53,828 nt of DNA. Origin: Methanobacteriota archaeon. GTDB lineage: Archaea > Thermoplasmatota > Poseidoniia > Poseidoniales > Poseidoniaceae. The notes beneath the pieces were generated by a model, which saw only the letters and a program-made list of their open reading frames with translations, was not told where the DNA came from and did not search any database. Of the stretch, positions 27,588 through 36,065 are shown piece after piece. Both the position numbers and the translations under genes were made by a program. The first letter of the stretch is position 1. Each line of letters opens with the position of its first letter. The stretch lies in assembly GCA_949514915.1 (NCBI GenBank), contig CATFLP010000051.1, positions 1-53,828 of the forward strand, read 5' to 3'.

Positions 27588-28439
27588 ATGAATCCAGATT
27601 TAGAGGGAAATCCTAAATGGTGGGGGGGAAGAATTCCTGACAATCTTGTGCTTAATGAATTCCATCCAAAACAACTGATTAATTGGAAAAGAAAACGACT
27701 AGAACCATTACTTAGTAAATTACTCTTTCCTGTTTGCTGGAGCCTACTATTATTAGCCATTGGAACCTTATTTTCGTTACTCAGCTACAAAACAAACTTC
27801 CCTCAATTATTTGGTCTAATAATTTTAATTCTTGGACCTTTTTCATTAGGATTCTCTATTCTATACATCAGCAACAAACATGAAAAATCAAAACCAATAC
27901 ATGTATTATTAAACTTATTTGGAAGAAGTAGGATTTTGTGGTTTACGATTATTATGTTCATTTTGATTACTAGTATAATTCAAAAACCAAATAATTTCAT
28001 ATTTTGGAACTTAGCAATTTTGCCTTCGATGATACTATGGATTGAATGGCTTGCATTTGGCTCATATTATTTCAGTTCACCTTCTGCAATATGGATTATG
28101 AAATATAATTCAAAAATGGATTTGCCGATGAATGAATTAAAAACAAATGGATGGGATTGGCAATCAGATAGTCTAAAACCAAAAAATGAATCTTTTGCAA
28201 TAAAAACATCAGAAGGAAATTTTCTTGAATTATCTTCAATAAATCTTGGAGAAGAAAATATTTTAGTACTTTCATGGTGGCAAAAGGGAGGCATTAGAAG
28301 TGATCCATTTGTGGCTAAAAAAATGAAAGCATTAGCAATTCCTGGGTTAACAAATAAATTAGGTTATTCAATAAGTGATTTTGATTTGAAAATGCTAGAT
28401 GGAATTGGATTTTTAGATAAATATTATGTAAATCATTAA
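27588..28439 (+). CDS. Integral membrane protein of unknown function
   Basis: 283 residues with about four transmembrane helices between residues 45 and 165 (LLFPVCWSLLLLAIGTLFSLL; LFGLIILILGPFSLGFSILYI; ILWFTIIMFILITSII; LAILPSMILWIEWLAFG). The N-terminus is Trp-rich and basic (NPKWWGGRIP). The C-terminal domain of about 110 residues is soluble and contains NGWDWQSDSL and ILVLSWWQKGG. A good ribosome binding site (GAGGGTG) supports the start. No family is recognised. A palindromic element follows before purE. Confidence 0.8.
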   Translation: MNPDLEGNPKWWGGRIPDNLVLNEFHPKQLINWKRKRLEPLLSKLLFPVCWSLLLLAIGTLFSLLSYKTNFPQLFGLIILILGPFSLGFSILYISNKHEKSKPIHVLLNLFGRSRILWFTIIMFILITSIIQKPNNFIFWNLAILPSMILWIEWLAFGSYYFSSPSAIWIMKYNSKMDLPMNELKTNGWDWQSDSLKPKNESFAIKTSEGNFLELSSINLGEENILVLSWWQKGGIRSDPFVAKKMKALAIPGLTNKLGYSISDFDLKMLDGIGFLDKYYVNH

Positions 28440-28441
28440 TT

Positions 28442-28465
28442 AAATTTCATTGAAATTTATTTCAA
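28442..28465. promoter_or_regulatory. Palindromic element at the purE promoter
   Basis: Two overlapping inverted repeats: AAATTTCA-T-TGAAATTT (28442-28458) and TTGAAAT-TT-ATTTCAA (28450-28465). They end 22 bases before the purE ATG, where the archaeal TATA region would sit, so a repressor site is possible. It also directly follows the preceding stop codon. AT-rich sequence makes chance palindromes common. Confidence 0.35.
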
Positions 28466-28487
28466 CCTAATCATACTCGCTTGCAAT

Positions 28488-28970
28488 ATGGACGTAACAA
28501 TACTACTTGGTTCTAAATCTGATATGCCTGTTGCTGAAAAATGCACAAAGATACTTGAACAGTTCGATGTATCTTACCAATTGCGTGTAGCTAGTGCACA
28601 TCGCTCGCCCGCTTTTGTTGAACAAATTGTACATGATGCTGAAGCTGACGGTTGCACTGTATTCATAGCAATGGCAGGACTTGCTGCTGCTCTACCTGGG
28701 GCAGTTGCTGCACTTACTACTAAACCTGTAATTGGTGTCCCTTGTGGAGGAAGAGTTCCTTATGACAGTCTACTGTCAATCGCTCAACTACCTCCTGGTG
28801 TTCCAGCGGCAACTGTAGGTGTTGATAGGGGAGATAATGCTGGTTATTTAGCAACCCAAATTTTAGCACTTGGAAATGAAAAATATGCTGCCGCCCTAAA
28901 GCAGAACAAACTTGATCAAATTGAAAGAGTAAAGAAAATGGATGCTGAGGTAAACGGTAGGGATGCTTGA
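28488..28970 (+). CDS. purE: PurE: AIR carboxylase / N5-CAIR mutase
   Basis: 160 residues, the size of a single-domain PurE. GSKSD (8-12), ASAHRSP (35-41), and AMAGLAAALPG (61-71) form the nucleotide and CO2 pocket of the class I fold, and PPGVPAATVGVDRGDNA (about 102-118) follows. It acts in de novo purine synthesis, producing CAIR. Whether it works as a mutase with PurK or directly as a carboxylase cannot be decided here, because purK is not in the window. Its TGA overlaps the guaAB ATG as TGATG. Confidence 0.95.
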   Translation: MDVTILLGSKSDMPVAEKCTKILEQFDVSYQLRVASAHRSPAFVEQIVHDAEADGCTVFIAMAGLAAALPGAVAALTTKPVIGVPCGGRVPYDSLLSIAQLPPGVPAATVGVDRGDNAGYLATQILALGNEKYAAALKQNKLDQIERVKKMDAEVNGRDA

Positions 28971-29917
28971 TGTTTAATTCGGCATCATTCATTGAAGAAG
29001 CCGCTCAAAAAATGAAAGATGATATTGATGATATTGCTATAATTGCCTGCTCAGGTGGAATTGATTCTACAGTTGCTGCTTGTATTGCTAATTCAGCCGT
29101 AGGTAATCTTCTCCACTGTGTATATGTAGATACTGGTTTTATGAGAAAAGGTGAAACTGAAGAAATTAAAAAAATGCTACATGATTTAGGATTAAATCTT
29201 ACAGTTGTTGAGGCTTCTGAAAGATATTTTGAAGCATTGAAAGGAGTAGAAGAACCTGAGGCAAAACGTAAAATCATAGGAGAGGTTTTTATTCGTATAT
29301 TCGAAGAAGAACAAATAAAAGTTGGTGCTAAATATCTTGTTCAAGGAACTATTGCTCCAGACTGGATAGAATCTGGAGGAGGTGTTAGAGATACTATAAA
29401 ATCACATCATAATGTTGGAGGTCTTCCAGATGATATGACATTAATTGTTGTTGAACCGCTTAGGGATTTATACAAGGATGAAGTAAGGGAAGTTGGAAGA
29501 GAATTAAACATACCTTCATCAAATAGACAACCTTTCCCTGGACCTGGACTTGCAATAAGATGTTTAGGAGAATTAACCAGAGAACGTGTAGAAATTGTTA
29601 GAGAATCTTGTGCAATAGTTGAAGAAGAGCTTGAATTAGCTGCAAAAAACGGGGAGATTGAAATCCCTTGGCAATATTTTGCAGCATTATTGCCCGTAAA
29701 GTCCGTAGGAGTTCATGGAGATGTTCGTGCTTATGGGGAAACTGTTGTTGTTAGAGCAGTACAAAGCCTAGATGGAATGAGCGCAAGATATTCTCCAATA
29801 AATCACAATGTTCTTCAAAAAATTTCAACACGAATTACAAACTCATTAAAAGATTCTGTAAATCGTGTTGTTTACGACATTACACATAAACCTCCAGGCA
29901 CAATAGAGTGGGAATAA
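28970..29917 (+). CDS. guaAB: GMP synthase subunit B (PP-ATPase, stand-alone)
   Basis: 315 residues covering only the ATP pyrophosphatase and dimerisation domains of GMP synthase; the glutaminase subunit is a separate gene elsewhere, as in many archaea. The PP-loop SGGIDST is at about 28-34. VDTGFMRKGE, LVQGTIAPDWIESGGG, HHNVGGLP, the NRQPFPGPGLAIR segment and the C-terminal KPPGTIEWE all match. It converts XMP to GMP. The ATG at 28970 overlaps the purE stop, so the two purine enzymes are translationally coupled. Confidence 0.95.
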   Translation: MFNSASFIEEAAQKMKDDIDDIAIIACSGGIDSTVAACIANSAVGNLLHCVYVDTGFMRKGETEEIKKMLHDLGLNLTVVEASERYFEALKGVEEPEAKRKIIGEVFIRIFEEEQIKVGAKYLVQGTIAPDWIESGGGVRDTIKSHHNVGGLPDDMTLIVVEPLRDLYKDEVREVGRELNIPSSNRQPFPGPGLAIRCLGELTRERVEIVRESCAIVEEELELAAKNGEIEIPWQYFAALLPVKSVGVHGDVRAYGETVVVRAVQSLDGMSARYSPINHNVLQKISTRITNSLKDSVNRVVYDITHKPPGTIEWE

Positions 29918-29968
29918 GTGTACATTTATCCGAGGCATTCAAACGTATTTATCATTTCGGAATACTAA

Positions 29969-32446
29969 ATGAATTGGAGGGGGGGCGCAACAATAATGCT
30001 AATATTAGCATTATTTTTACCAATATCTGTACTTTCAACAAGTATAGAACCTCGCTCAAATAACTTAAAAGAAGTTAATATGAATTATTTAAATTCAAAT
30101 AATGATGATGTAATAGATAGCGCATTATGGAAAAAAATATCATTAGGAAAACATAATGAAATTATTGAAATCATTGTACAATTTGATTCAGGCAATGCTG
30201 GAGAATTAGAAGAAGAAATATTGCAATCTTATGGTTTTACGCCCATATATAAAACAAAAATAGTTCCCTCGATTTTTGCTAAAGGTCCTGCCTCAAATAT
30301 CAGTTTATTAGCCAATATTCACGAAATAAAATGGGTCGAATGGAATGCTCCAATGAAATATTATATGGATCAAACAATCCATACAATCAAAGCTATTAAT
30401 GCATGGGATAGGCAAATTATCGACTTGTATGGATATCCCTCTTCAACTCAGATTATGGGAGATGGGGTTACTGTAGTAGTTGTCGATAGTGGAATAGATG
30501 CATCACATCCAGATTTAGATTATAATCCTCAAAGCCCAAGTAATCCTGTAAAACCTCAACCCGATGATAAAGTGATTTATAATGCAAAATTAAACCAAGG
30601 TGCGGGCTCAAATACACCTGATTTCTTATGGGTTCCCGCTTCAGATACAGATACGTCAAGTGGCCATGGAACTCATTGTGCAGGCACAGTCGGAGGTAAC
30701 GGAGATGCTTCTGCAGGAAGTAGACTTGGGATTGCACCAAATTCATGGCTAATTGGTCTTTCAATGGGAGAATTAGCATTTACTATTGATGAATACTCTG
30801 CTTTAGAACATGTATATGAATTATCAAAACCTGGTTCATCTACGCAACAAGCGTGGAATATTAGAGTTGTTACAAATTCTTGGGGTCCTGGATTCCCATT
30901 TGATTCAATTGATGCAAATGATTTAACTGTACAAATTATTGAAAAAATAACGTATGAAAATAATGTTGCTGTAATTTTTGCTAATGGAAACGATGGAGGA
31001 GATGGTGAAGAAGATCAATCAAATATTTTTGCTAAGGTTCCAGTTTCTATCGGTGTTGCTGCCTCTAATAGAGATGGTGTCGGCATGTCTGATTTTTCTA
31101 GTAGAGGAGATATGACTAATCGTGATACATGGCCAGATGTTAGTGCTCCAGGTGTAGATATTTGGTCTGCTGCTGCTCGGGCTACAATGATTGGTGGAGG
31201 TACTGGAGCCGCAGACATAGGTTCTGGAGAATTAGACTACTATTATCTTGCAATAAGTGGTACAAGTATGGCAACTCCGCATGTTGCGGGGTTAGCAGCA
31301 TTATTATGGCAAGCTGCTCCATCTATGATAATGAGTGATTTCGACGAAGATCTTGATTCCATTGGAAATCCAACATTACATGATCCTTCAGGAATTGCTC
31401 CACCCCAAGAAGCAGAAAGGAAAATTCACGAACTTGAAGTGATTTTGAAATTGACTTCAGATTATATTACAAAAGGAAATAATCTTGCAGAAAACAATAG
31501 TATTGGATTAAATAACCACACTCTAGATTATGCTCAAGGATATGGCATCGTTAATGCAGATAATGCCGTAGCATTAGCATTAACATTACAACGATTAAGA
31601 GATACGAATGGTGATGGATTAGTAGATAATGAAGAAGTTAATGTAATGGATGCTTTTAAAATTTTCAAAGAAACTATGATTACTAATTCGGAAACCTTCA
31701 CAACATCAGGATTAAAAACTAGTTGGGGTGGTGATTTTGCAGTATTTACTAGCGAATCTGATTTACCACCTGCATCATCACATAGAAAAGAATTTTTTGT
31801 ACCAAAAGGAACTACTATGGTTTATGCAGATTTAGAATATAATTCCATAGCACCATCTATCTTTTGTCCAACTTCAAGCATACTTCGTTTAGCATTAGAT
31901 GCAGACGGTGATGAAAATTACGAAGAAACTGATATTGATGAACAGGAAATAACAATTGAAGGTGGTTCTGAAGAAGGTGTTTGGTGGGCAGTTGATGTTC
32001 AAGGGACATCTATAGGGAGTTGTTTAACTGGAGGTGATTTAGGTCCTCGTGCCACTTATACTGTTGAAATTAATCTTAGATTTAATCCAACAACTATTAA
32101 TCTAGATGTAAATCAATCGAGAGGTTGGAAATCACTAGGAGATGGAGTTGCCGAAATAACAATGGAAAAACGCCAATACTTACATCCTGGTTTTGAAGAG
32201 CCTGAAGAAGAATTAAGTGGTTTAGATGGAATGATTAAATGGCTTCAAAAAAATTGGATTATTCCATTAATCATTGTTATTTTAATTATTTTAATATCAA
32301 TATTTTTTAATGAAAGAAGCCAAGAGATTATTAAAAAATTCATTCAAATGAATAAAGAAACTCGGATTAAAAATATAAAAAATAATAATGAATATAATCC
32401 TGAGAATATAATCAATGCCGAAATAATTGAAGCTGAATTACTTTAA
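29969..32446 (+). CDS. Membrane-anchored S8 subtilisin-like protease (second copy)
   Basis: 825 residues with a signal peptide (1 to about 23), an inhibitor-I9-like prodomain (about 60-125, IIEIIVQFDSGNAGELEEE), and a classical S8 domain. The catalytic set is Asp173 (VVDSGIDASHPD), His233 (SSGHGTHCAG), oxyanion Asn341 (ANGND) and Ser433 (SGTSMATPHVAG). A calcium-type DTNGDGLVDNEE segment follows, then a beta-rich C-terminal region. One transmembrane helix (about 763-781) precedes a basic cytoplasmic tail. It keeps the canonical GTSMATP motif, unlike the larger subtilase at 3.6-8.4 kb, and its tail is different. It probably digests extracellular protein while anchored to the cell. Confidence 0.94.
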   Translation: MNWRGGATIMLILALFLPISVLSTSIEPRSNNLKEVNMNYLNSNNDDVIDSALWKKISLGKHNEIIEIIVQFDSGNAGELEEEILQSYGFTPIYKTKIVPSIFAKGPASNISLLANIHEIKWVEWNAPMKYYMDQTIHTIKAINAWDRQIIDLYGYPSSTQIMGDGVTVVVVDSGIDASHPDLDYNPQSPSNPVKPQPDDKVIYNAKLNQGAGSNTPDFLWVPASDTDTSSGHGTHCAGTVGGNGDASAGSRLGIAPNSWLIGLSMGELAFTIDEYSALEHVYELSKPGSSTQQAWNIRVVTNSWGPGFPFDSIDANDLTVQIIEKITYENNVAVIFANGNDGGDGEEDQSNIFAKVPVSIGVAASNRDGVGMSDFSSRGDMTNRDTWPDVSAPGVDIWSAAARATMIGGGTGAADIGSGELDYYYLAISGTSMATPHVAGLAALLWQAAPSMIMSDFDEDLDSIGNPTLHDPSGIAPPQEAERKIHELEVILKLTSDYITKGNNLAENNSIGLNNHTLDYAQGYGIVNADNAVALALTLQRLRDTNGDGLVDNEEVNVMDAFKIFKETMITNSETFTTSGLKTSWGGDFAVFTSESDLPPASSHRKEFFVPKGTTMVYADLEYNSIAPSIFCPTSSILRLALDADGDENYEETDIDEQEITIEGGSEEGVWWAVDVQGTSIGSCLTGGDLGPRATYTVEINLRFNPTTINLDVNQSRGWKSLGDGVAEITMEKRQYLHPGFEEPEEELSGLDGMIKWLQKNWIIPLIIVILIILISIFFNERSQEIIKKFIQMNKETRIKNIKNNNEYNPENIINAEIIEAELL

Positions 32447-32492
32447 TTTGAACGAAGGCATGAAATATCAATGTCTGGTGGGCCGATTGCTT

Positions 32493-32565
32493 GCCGTATT
32501 AGCTTAGTTGGTGGAGCGGCGGACTGTTAATCCGCAGGTCGCAGGTTCGAGTCCTGCATACGGCG
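32493..32565 (+). tRNA. tRNA-Asn (anticodon GTT)
   Basis: A 73-base cloverleaf. The acceptor arms GCCGTAT and ATACGGC pair perfectly, with G as discriminator. The anticodon stem GCGGA/TCCGC encloses the loop CTGTTAA, giving anticodon GTT. The T arm GCAGG-TTCGAGT-CCTGC pairs perfectly. There is no intron and no encoded CCA. It stands alone between the subtilase and dnaJ, and an oligo-T tract follows at once. Confidence 0.95.
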
Positions 32566-32566
32566 C

Positions 32567-32573
32567 TTTTTTT
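32567..32573 (+). terminator. Oligo-T transcription terminator after tRNA-Asn
   Basis: Seven consecutive T residues begin two bases after the tRNA discriminator. T-rich runs like this end archaeal transcription. The convergent dnaJ stop codon is nine bases further on. Confidence 0.6.
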
Positions 32574-32581
32574 CAACAAAA

Positions 32582-33709
32582 TCAGCTTCTTCTGTCTTTA
32601 GCTTCATCTAATATTGCAGATTCTAAATCTGATTCAGAAATACTTAATTCGTTTCTAAGTGAGTCTACCTTTGATTTTACCTCTTTATTTGTTTTTTTAG
32701 GCATATGTAATTTCAACAAAATTATCACATCTCCTCTCCTTCCTCTACCATTAGGAAGCCCTCTTCCAGTAATATTCAATGTATGACCTGCCAAGGAGTT
32801 AGGTGGGATTTTCAATATTAGTGGCTTACCATCAATATGAGGTATTTCCACTGTTTTTCCAAGCATTAAATCTGGGAAACCAACTGGAAGTGACATTAGT
32901 AATTCTGAACCGTCTCTTTCAAACCAAGGATGTTGTTCAAGTGTTAATTCAATCTCTAGATCTCCTGCTACTCCGCCATGCTCTGAAACATGTCCTTTCC
33001 CTCGCATCCTTAATCGCATGCCAGTATCTACTCCTGGAGGTACATTAAATCGAATTGTTTGCTTTTTCTTTATTCTACCTTCTCCTCTACATGTTTTACA
33101 TGGATTGATGATTGTTTTCCCTCTACCATTACAACTTGGACATATTCCACTTGTTTGTTGTACAAAAGGACCTACTTGGCGCGTTTGAGTTACTTGCCCT
33201 TGCCCACGGCAAGTAGCACAAATATCTACATCATCAGGAGTAGCACCACCAGTACCTGAACATTTTTCACATGATAAAAATGTGTCAACTGTGACTTCTT
33301 CAGAACCACCTTCGAAAGCCATTTGGAATGGTATTTTTTTCCGTACAAGAATACTTCTACCCCTACTTTGGCGAGTTCGTGAACTTCTGCCACCTCCTCC
33401 AAAAAAACTTGAAAATATATCCTCTAATCCTGAACCAAATAAATCTTCATATCTGATATCAAAGCCAGAAAAACCTCCGCCCATCCCTGGCCCAGAATGA
33501 CCAAAACGATCATATTGAGACCTTTTATCTGAATCAGAAAGAACTGCAAATGCTTCTTGTATCTCCTTAAACTTCTCATCTGCTCCTGGTTCAGAGTTTT
33601 TATCAGGATGATACTTCCTTGCTAATGAGCGAAATGCTTTCTTTAGTTCCTTGTCATTAGCATCTTTACTAACGCCAAGCACCTCATAGTAATCCCGTTT
33701 ACCCGCCAT
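32582..33709 (-). CDS. dnaJ: Chaperone DnaJ (type I Hsp40)
   Basis: A 375-residue complete type I DnaJ. The J domain has HPD at 34-36, a Gly/Phe-rich linker follows (about 70-107), then four zinc-centre repeats ([32 protein letters not shown]) and both C-terminal substrate-binding domains. It delivers unfolded clients to DnaK and stimulates its ATPase. dnaK and grpE are not adjacent. ATG 33709 gives the standard N-terminus [12 protein letters not shown]; an in-frame TTG nine bases upstream is a weaker choice. The Hsp70 system in archaea is generally regarded as bacterial in origin. Confidence 0.96.
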   Translation of the reverse strand: MAGKRDYYEVLGVSKDANDKELKKAFRSLARKYHPDKNSEPGADEKFKEIQEAFAVLSDSDKRSQYDRFGHSGPGMGGGFSGFDIRYEDLFGSGLEDIFSSFFGGGGRSSRTRQSRGRSILVRKKIPFQMAFEGGSEEVTVDTFLSCEKCSGTGGATPDDVDICATCRGQGQVTQTRQVGPFVQQTSGICPSCNGRGKTIINPCKTCRGEGRIKKKQTIRFNVPPGVDTGMRLRMRGKGHVSEHGGVAGDLEIELTLEQHPWFERDGSELLMSLPVGFPDLMLGKTVEIPHIDGKPLILKIPPNSLAGHTLNITGRGLPNGRGRRGDVIILLKLHMPKKTNKEVKSKVDSLRNELSISESDLESAILDEAKDRRS

Positions 33710-33766
33710 TACACTCAATCATGCGGACTATCCGACTGCTATGAATAATTCGCTAAAAAATGTAAA

Positions 33767-34549
33767 TTATTTAGATGAACCACATACCTCACAATAATTT
33801 GAATCTATTGAATTCATATTGCCACAATCCCTACAATGCCAAGAATTAGCAACCATAGAGTCATACTCTGATGCCCCTCCAGATATCTCTTCAATGTTTT
33901 CACTAACCTGTGGATTATTATTCATTACAACATCAACTTTTTTGGGTAATTTGTCCTTTTTAGATAATTTCAATGCAGTCCAATCTAATACTTTATCCAT
34001 TAATGATTTTTTTTCTCTATCCGCCACAGTAACTTTTTTGGATTTATCTTCGAGTGTTGTATCTCCCCTCATCCTCGCTGCAGCAAGATTAACATGATCT
34101 CTATCTGAAAGTAATGATATTTCTGCATTGGTATCTATTTCATTTCTAGCCTCCTGATTATCCATCATTAAATCCCCAATTTTACCTTGCATTTTTTCAA
34201 GTGCCTTTTGAGTAAGGGGGCCAACATTTGCAGAGCCTTCAGTAGTATGTAGTTTGAAACCATTATCTTGTTCCCATGAACCCGAATCTTCATTTTTATA
34301 ATGCTTTGATAGTTTTTTCAATGCTTGAAGTCTATGCCATTCATGCCCTCTAACTGTTACAACTCTTTTGTAAAGAAGATACCCTGGAATTAAACCGACT
34401 AAACCTGCCGCCCATGCAGCCATGGGATCTCCATTCGATATTGCCTGAGCGGGAACAAAACCCACATTAGGGTGAAATAAAGCAAACATTGCAATTGCAG
34501 GCGCAAGTAAATATATCCATCCAAAAATACTACTTTTTGTATCCTGCAT
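33767..34549 (-). CDS. Two-helix membrane protein with C-terminal zinc ribbon
   Basis: 260 residues. Two N-terminal transmembrane helices (about 10-30 and 42-60, the second around AAWAAGLVGLIPGYLLY) precede a long charged, mostly helical cytoplasmic region. The last 25 residues form a zinc ribbon, CRDCGNMNSIDSNYCEVCG. A zinc-binding tail on a cytoplasmic arm suggests a protein- or nucleic-acid-interaction role. The family is not recognised. It lies upstream of dnaJ on the same strand and diverges from the SPFH gene. Confidence 0.8.
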   Translation of the reverse strand: MQDTKSSIFGWIYLLAPAIAMFALFHPNVGFVPAQAISNGDPMAAWAAGLVGLIPGYLLYKRVVTVRGHEWHRLQALKKLSKHYKNEDSGSWEQDNGFKLHTTEGSANVGPLTQKALEKMQGKIGDLMMDNQEARNEIDTNAEISLLSDRDHVNLAAARMRGDTTLEDKSKKVTVADREKKSLMDKVLDWTALKLSKKDKLPKKVDVVMNNNPQVSENIEEISGGASEYDSMVANSWHCRDCGNMNSIDSNYCEVCGSSK

Positions 34550-34679
34550 GTTAGATTCTAAAGCAATTAAACTGTTGAACCTTTCCCGTCAAAGTTTGTT
34601 TAATTATGTATTAGAGAAATAAAAATTATTTCCAAAAGCACATAATAAGTAATATTTTCTAAATAATAGTAAACATACC

Positions 34680-34687
34680 TATATATT
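34680..34687 (+). promoter_or_regulatory. TATA box for the SPFH gene
   Basis: TATATATT ends 26 bases before ATG 34713. The archaeal TATA-to-start distance then puts transcription within a few bases of that ATG. This implies a nearly leaderless mRNA and favours ATG 34713 over the in-frame TTG at 34686. Confidence 0.5.
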
Positions 34688-34712
34688 GAAATTAAGTGGA
34701 ACATTTGATAGC

Positions 34713-35618
34713 ATGAGTGCAGATGAAGAGTTAAAAGTTGAATCAATAATTAAAGATGTTCAAAAAACAACCTTGAATGGGTTTTTAGGATTGTTTTTGC
34801 ATTGTGCCTTGGGGGTTTTCATAATTGTACTTTTTATCGCAATTCCTGACGTTGGATGGTTAATAAATATATTAATTTTCGGACCTATATGGACTATTTA
34901 TTGTAATTCATATATTGTAATTCATCCTAATGAAGGGGCAGCAGTACTATTCTTCGGAAAGTATTCTGGAACTGTAAAAACTGAAGGTTTTCGATTTTTC
35001 TTAAATCCATTTTTCGAAAAACGTAAGATTTCATTACGTATAAGAAATTTTGAATCGTCTCAAATTAAAGTAAATGACGTTAATGCAAATCCAATTTTAA
35101 TTGGAGCCATTGTAGTTTGGAGAGTATATGATGTTGCAGAAGCATTATTCGAAGTTGATCATTTCGAAGAATATGTTCAAATTCAAAGTGAAGCTGCACT
35201 TAGGGCTATGGCTACAAAATATCCATATGATATTATTGAAGAAAAAGACAAAGGAGGAATTGCACTATCTAGCCATCAGGAAGTTGTTGCAACAGAACTT
35301 CAAGCCTCAGTAGAAGACAGATTAGAGAGAGCAGGAATTGAAGTTCTAGAAGCAAGAATTAGTCATTTAGCTTATTCTCAAGAAATTGCTCAAGCAATGT
35401 TACGTAGACAACAAGCAAGTGCTGTAGTTGCTGCAAGAAGAGAAATTGTTGATGGTGCTGTAGGAATGGTAGAATTGGCACTTGAACAATTAAGTTCCAA
35501 AGGAATCATCACATTAGACGAAGATAAAAAGGCTACAATGGTCAGTAATTTACTAGTTGTTCTTTGCTCAGAAACTGACACAACTCCTGTTGTAAATACA
35601 GGATCAATAAACCAATGA
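34713..35618 (+). CDS. SPFH/Band 7 (stomatin/prohibitin-like) membrane protein
   Basis: 301 residues. Two adjacent N-terminal hydrophobic segments (about 20-60) anchor the protein, followed by an SPFH domain. VIHPNEGAAVLFFGKYSGTV is the typical start, and VWRVYDVAEALFEVDHFEEYV the core. The helical tail carries AQAMLRRQQASAVVAARR. SPFH proteins form oligomeric rings that scaffold membrane microdomains and often control proteases. There is no nfeD-type gene beside it; instead a small SAP-like gene follows after 64 bases. The start is chosen on the TATA spacing. Confidence 0.9.
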   Translation: MSADEELKVESIIKDVQKTTLNGFLGLFLHCALGVFIIVLFIAIPDVGWLINILIFGPIWTIYCNSYIVIHPNEGAAVLFFGKYSGTVKTEGFRFFLNPFFEKRKISLRIRNFESSQIKVNDVNANPILIGAIVVWRVYDVAEALFEVDHFEEYVQIQSEAALRAMATKYPYDIIEEKDKGGIALSSHQEVVATELQASVEDRLERAGIEVLEARISHLAYSQEIAQAMLRRQQASAVVAARREIVDGAVGMVELALEQLSSKGIITLDEDKKATMVSNLLVVLCSETDTTPVVNTGSINQ

Positions 35619-35682
35619 AGAGAGTGTCTTGGTACCTTAAAATAACCGAAGTGGCAATATATCCAAGAGTTGTCGGAATTAT

Positions 35683-35898
35683 ATGACCACACATAGTGAA
35701 GATGGTAGTCTGTACAATAGTAAAGTTTCAGAAGAAGAAATAAAAGAAACCCTTACAGAGGTATTAGATAAAATTTTTTTAGAATTTAGTGAAGAAATGT
35801 TAGTTGGAATGGCTAGAGAGATGAACATTGAAGCAAAAGGGAACAAAGAAGAACTTATTAATAGAATTATCAACAATATTATAAAAACTTCAAATTAA
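35683..35898 (+). CDS. SAP-like microprotein downstream of SPFH gene
   Basis: 71 residues, acidic at the front, with a C-terminal half that resembles a SAP-type helix-extended-helix (LVGMAREMNIEAKGNKEELINRI in two parts: the LVGMAREMNIEAKG turn and the KEELINRI helix). SAP motifs usually bind nucleic acid, but similar short motifs occur in protein-interaction tails. The ATG has no strong ribosome binding site. The same-strand position, 64 bases after the SPFH gene, suggests cotranscription. Confidence 0.6.
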   Translation: MTTHSEDGSLYNSKVSEEEIKETLTEVLDKIFLEFSEEMLVGMAREMNIEAKGNKEELINRIINNIIKTSN

Positions 35899-35915
35899 AA
35901 ATATTCTAATGGGTT

Positions 35916-35940
35916 TTCGGATACACCCTCTACATCCGAA
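35916..35940. repeat. Perfect inverted repeat (7-bp stem, 11-base loop)
   Basis: TTCGGAT and ATCCGAA flank an 11-base loop. It lies 18 bases after the SAP-like gene in a 167-base convergent gap. It could be a terminator stem for that gene or part of a small RNA. Further possible stems in the gap include CTTAAC (36031-36036) with GTTAAG (36057-36062). Confidence 0.45.
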
Positions 35941-36065
35941 TAATTCATCACTCAAATTTCTCTCGCATCAAGATAATCCAGCCTTAACCATCGGTATCGT
36001 GCCTTGAACGGGTGTTGTATTTGACAATATCTTAACGTCCCGATTCAAATCTTAGAGTTAAGGAT

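Noticed and set aside
32508-32786. 92-residue plus-strand reading frame overlapping the tRNA
   Set aside because: It begins inside tRNA-Asn and runs antisense to dnaJ; the overlap with two clear genes makes it a shadow.
32582-33709. dnaJ as evidence for a bacterial origin of the window
   Set aside because: The Hsp70 system occurs in many mesophilic archaea by old transfer, and every neighbouring informational gene is archaeal.
35899-36065. Possible tRNA in the convergent gap
   Set aside because: A GATTCAAAT stretch resembles a T loop, but no pairing T stem or acceptor stem can be drawn on either strand.
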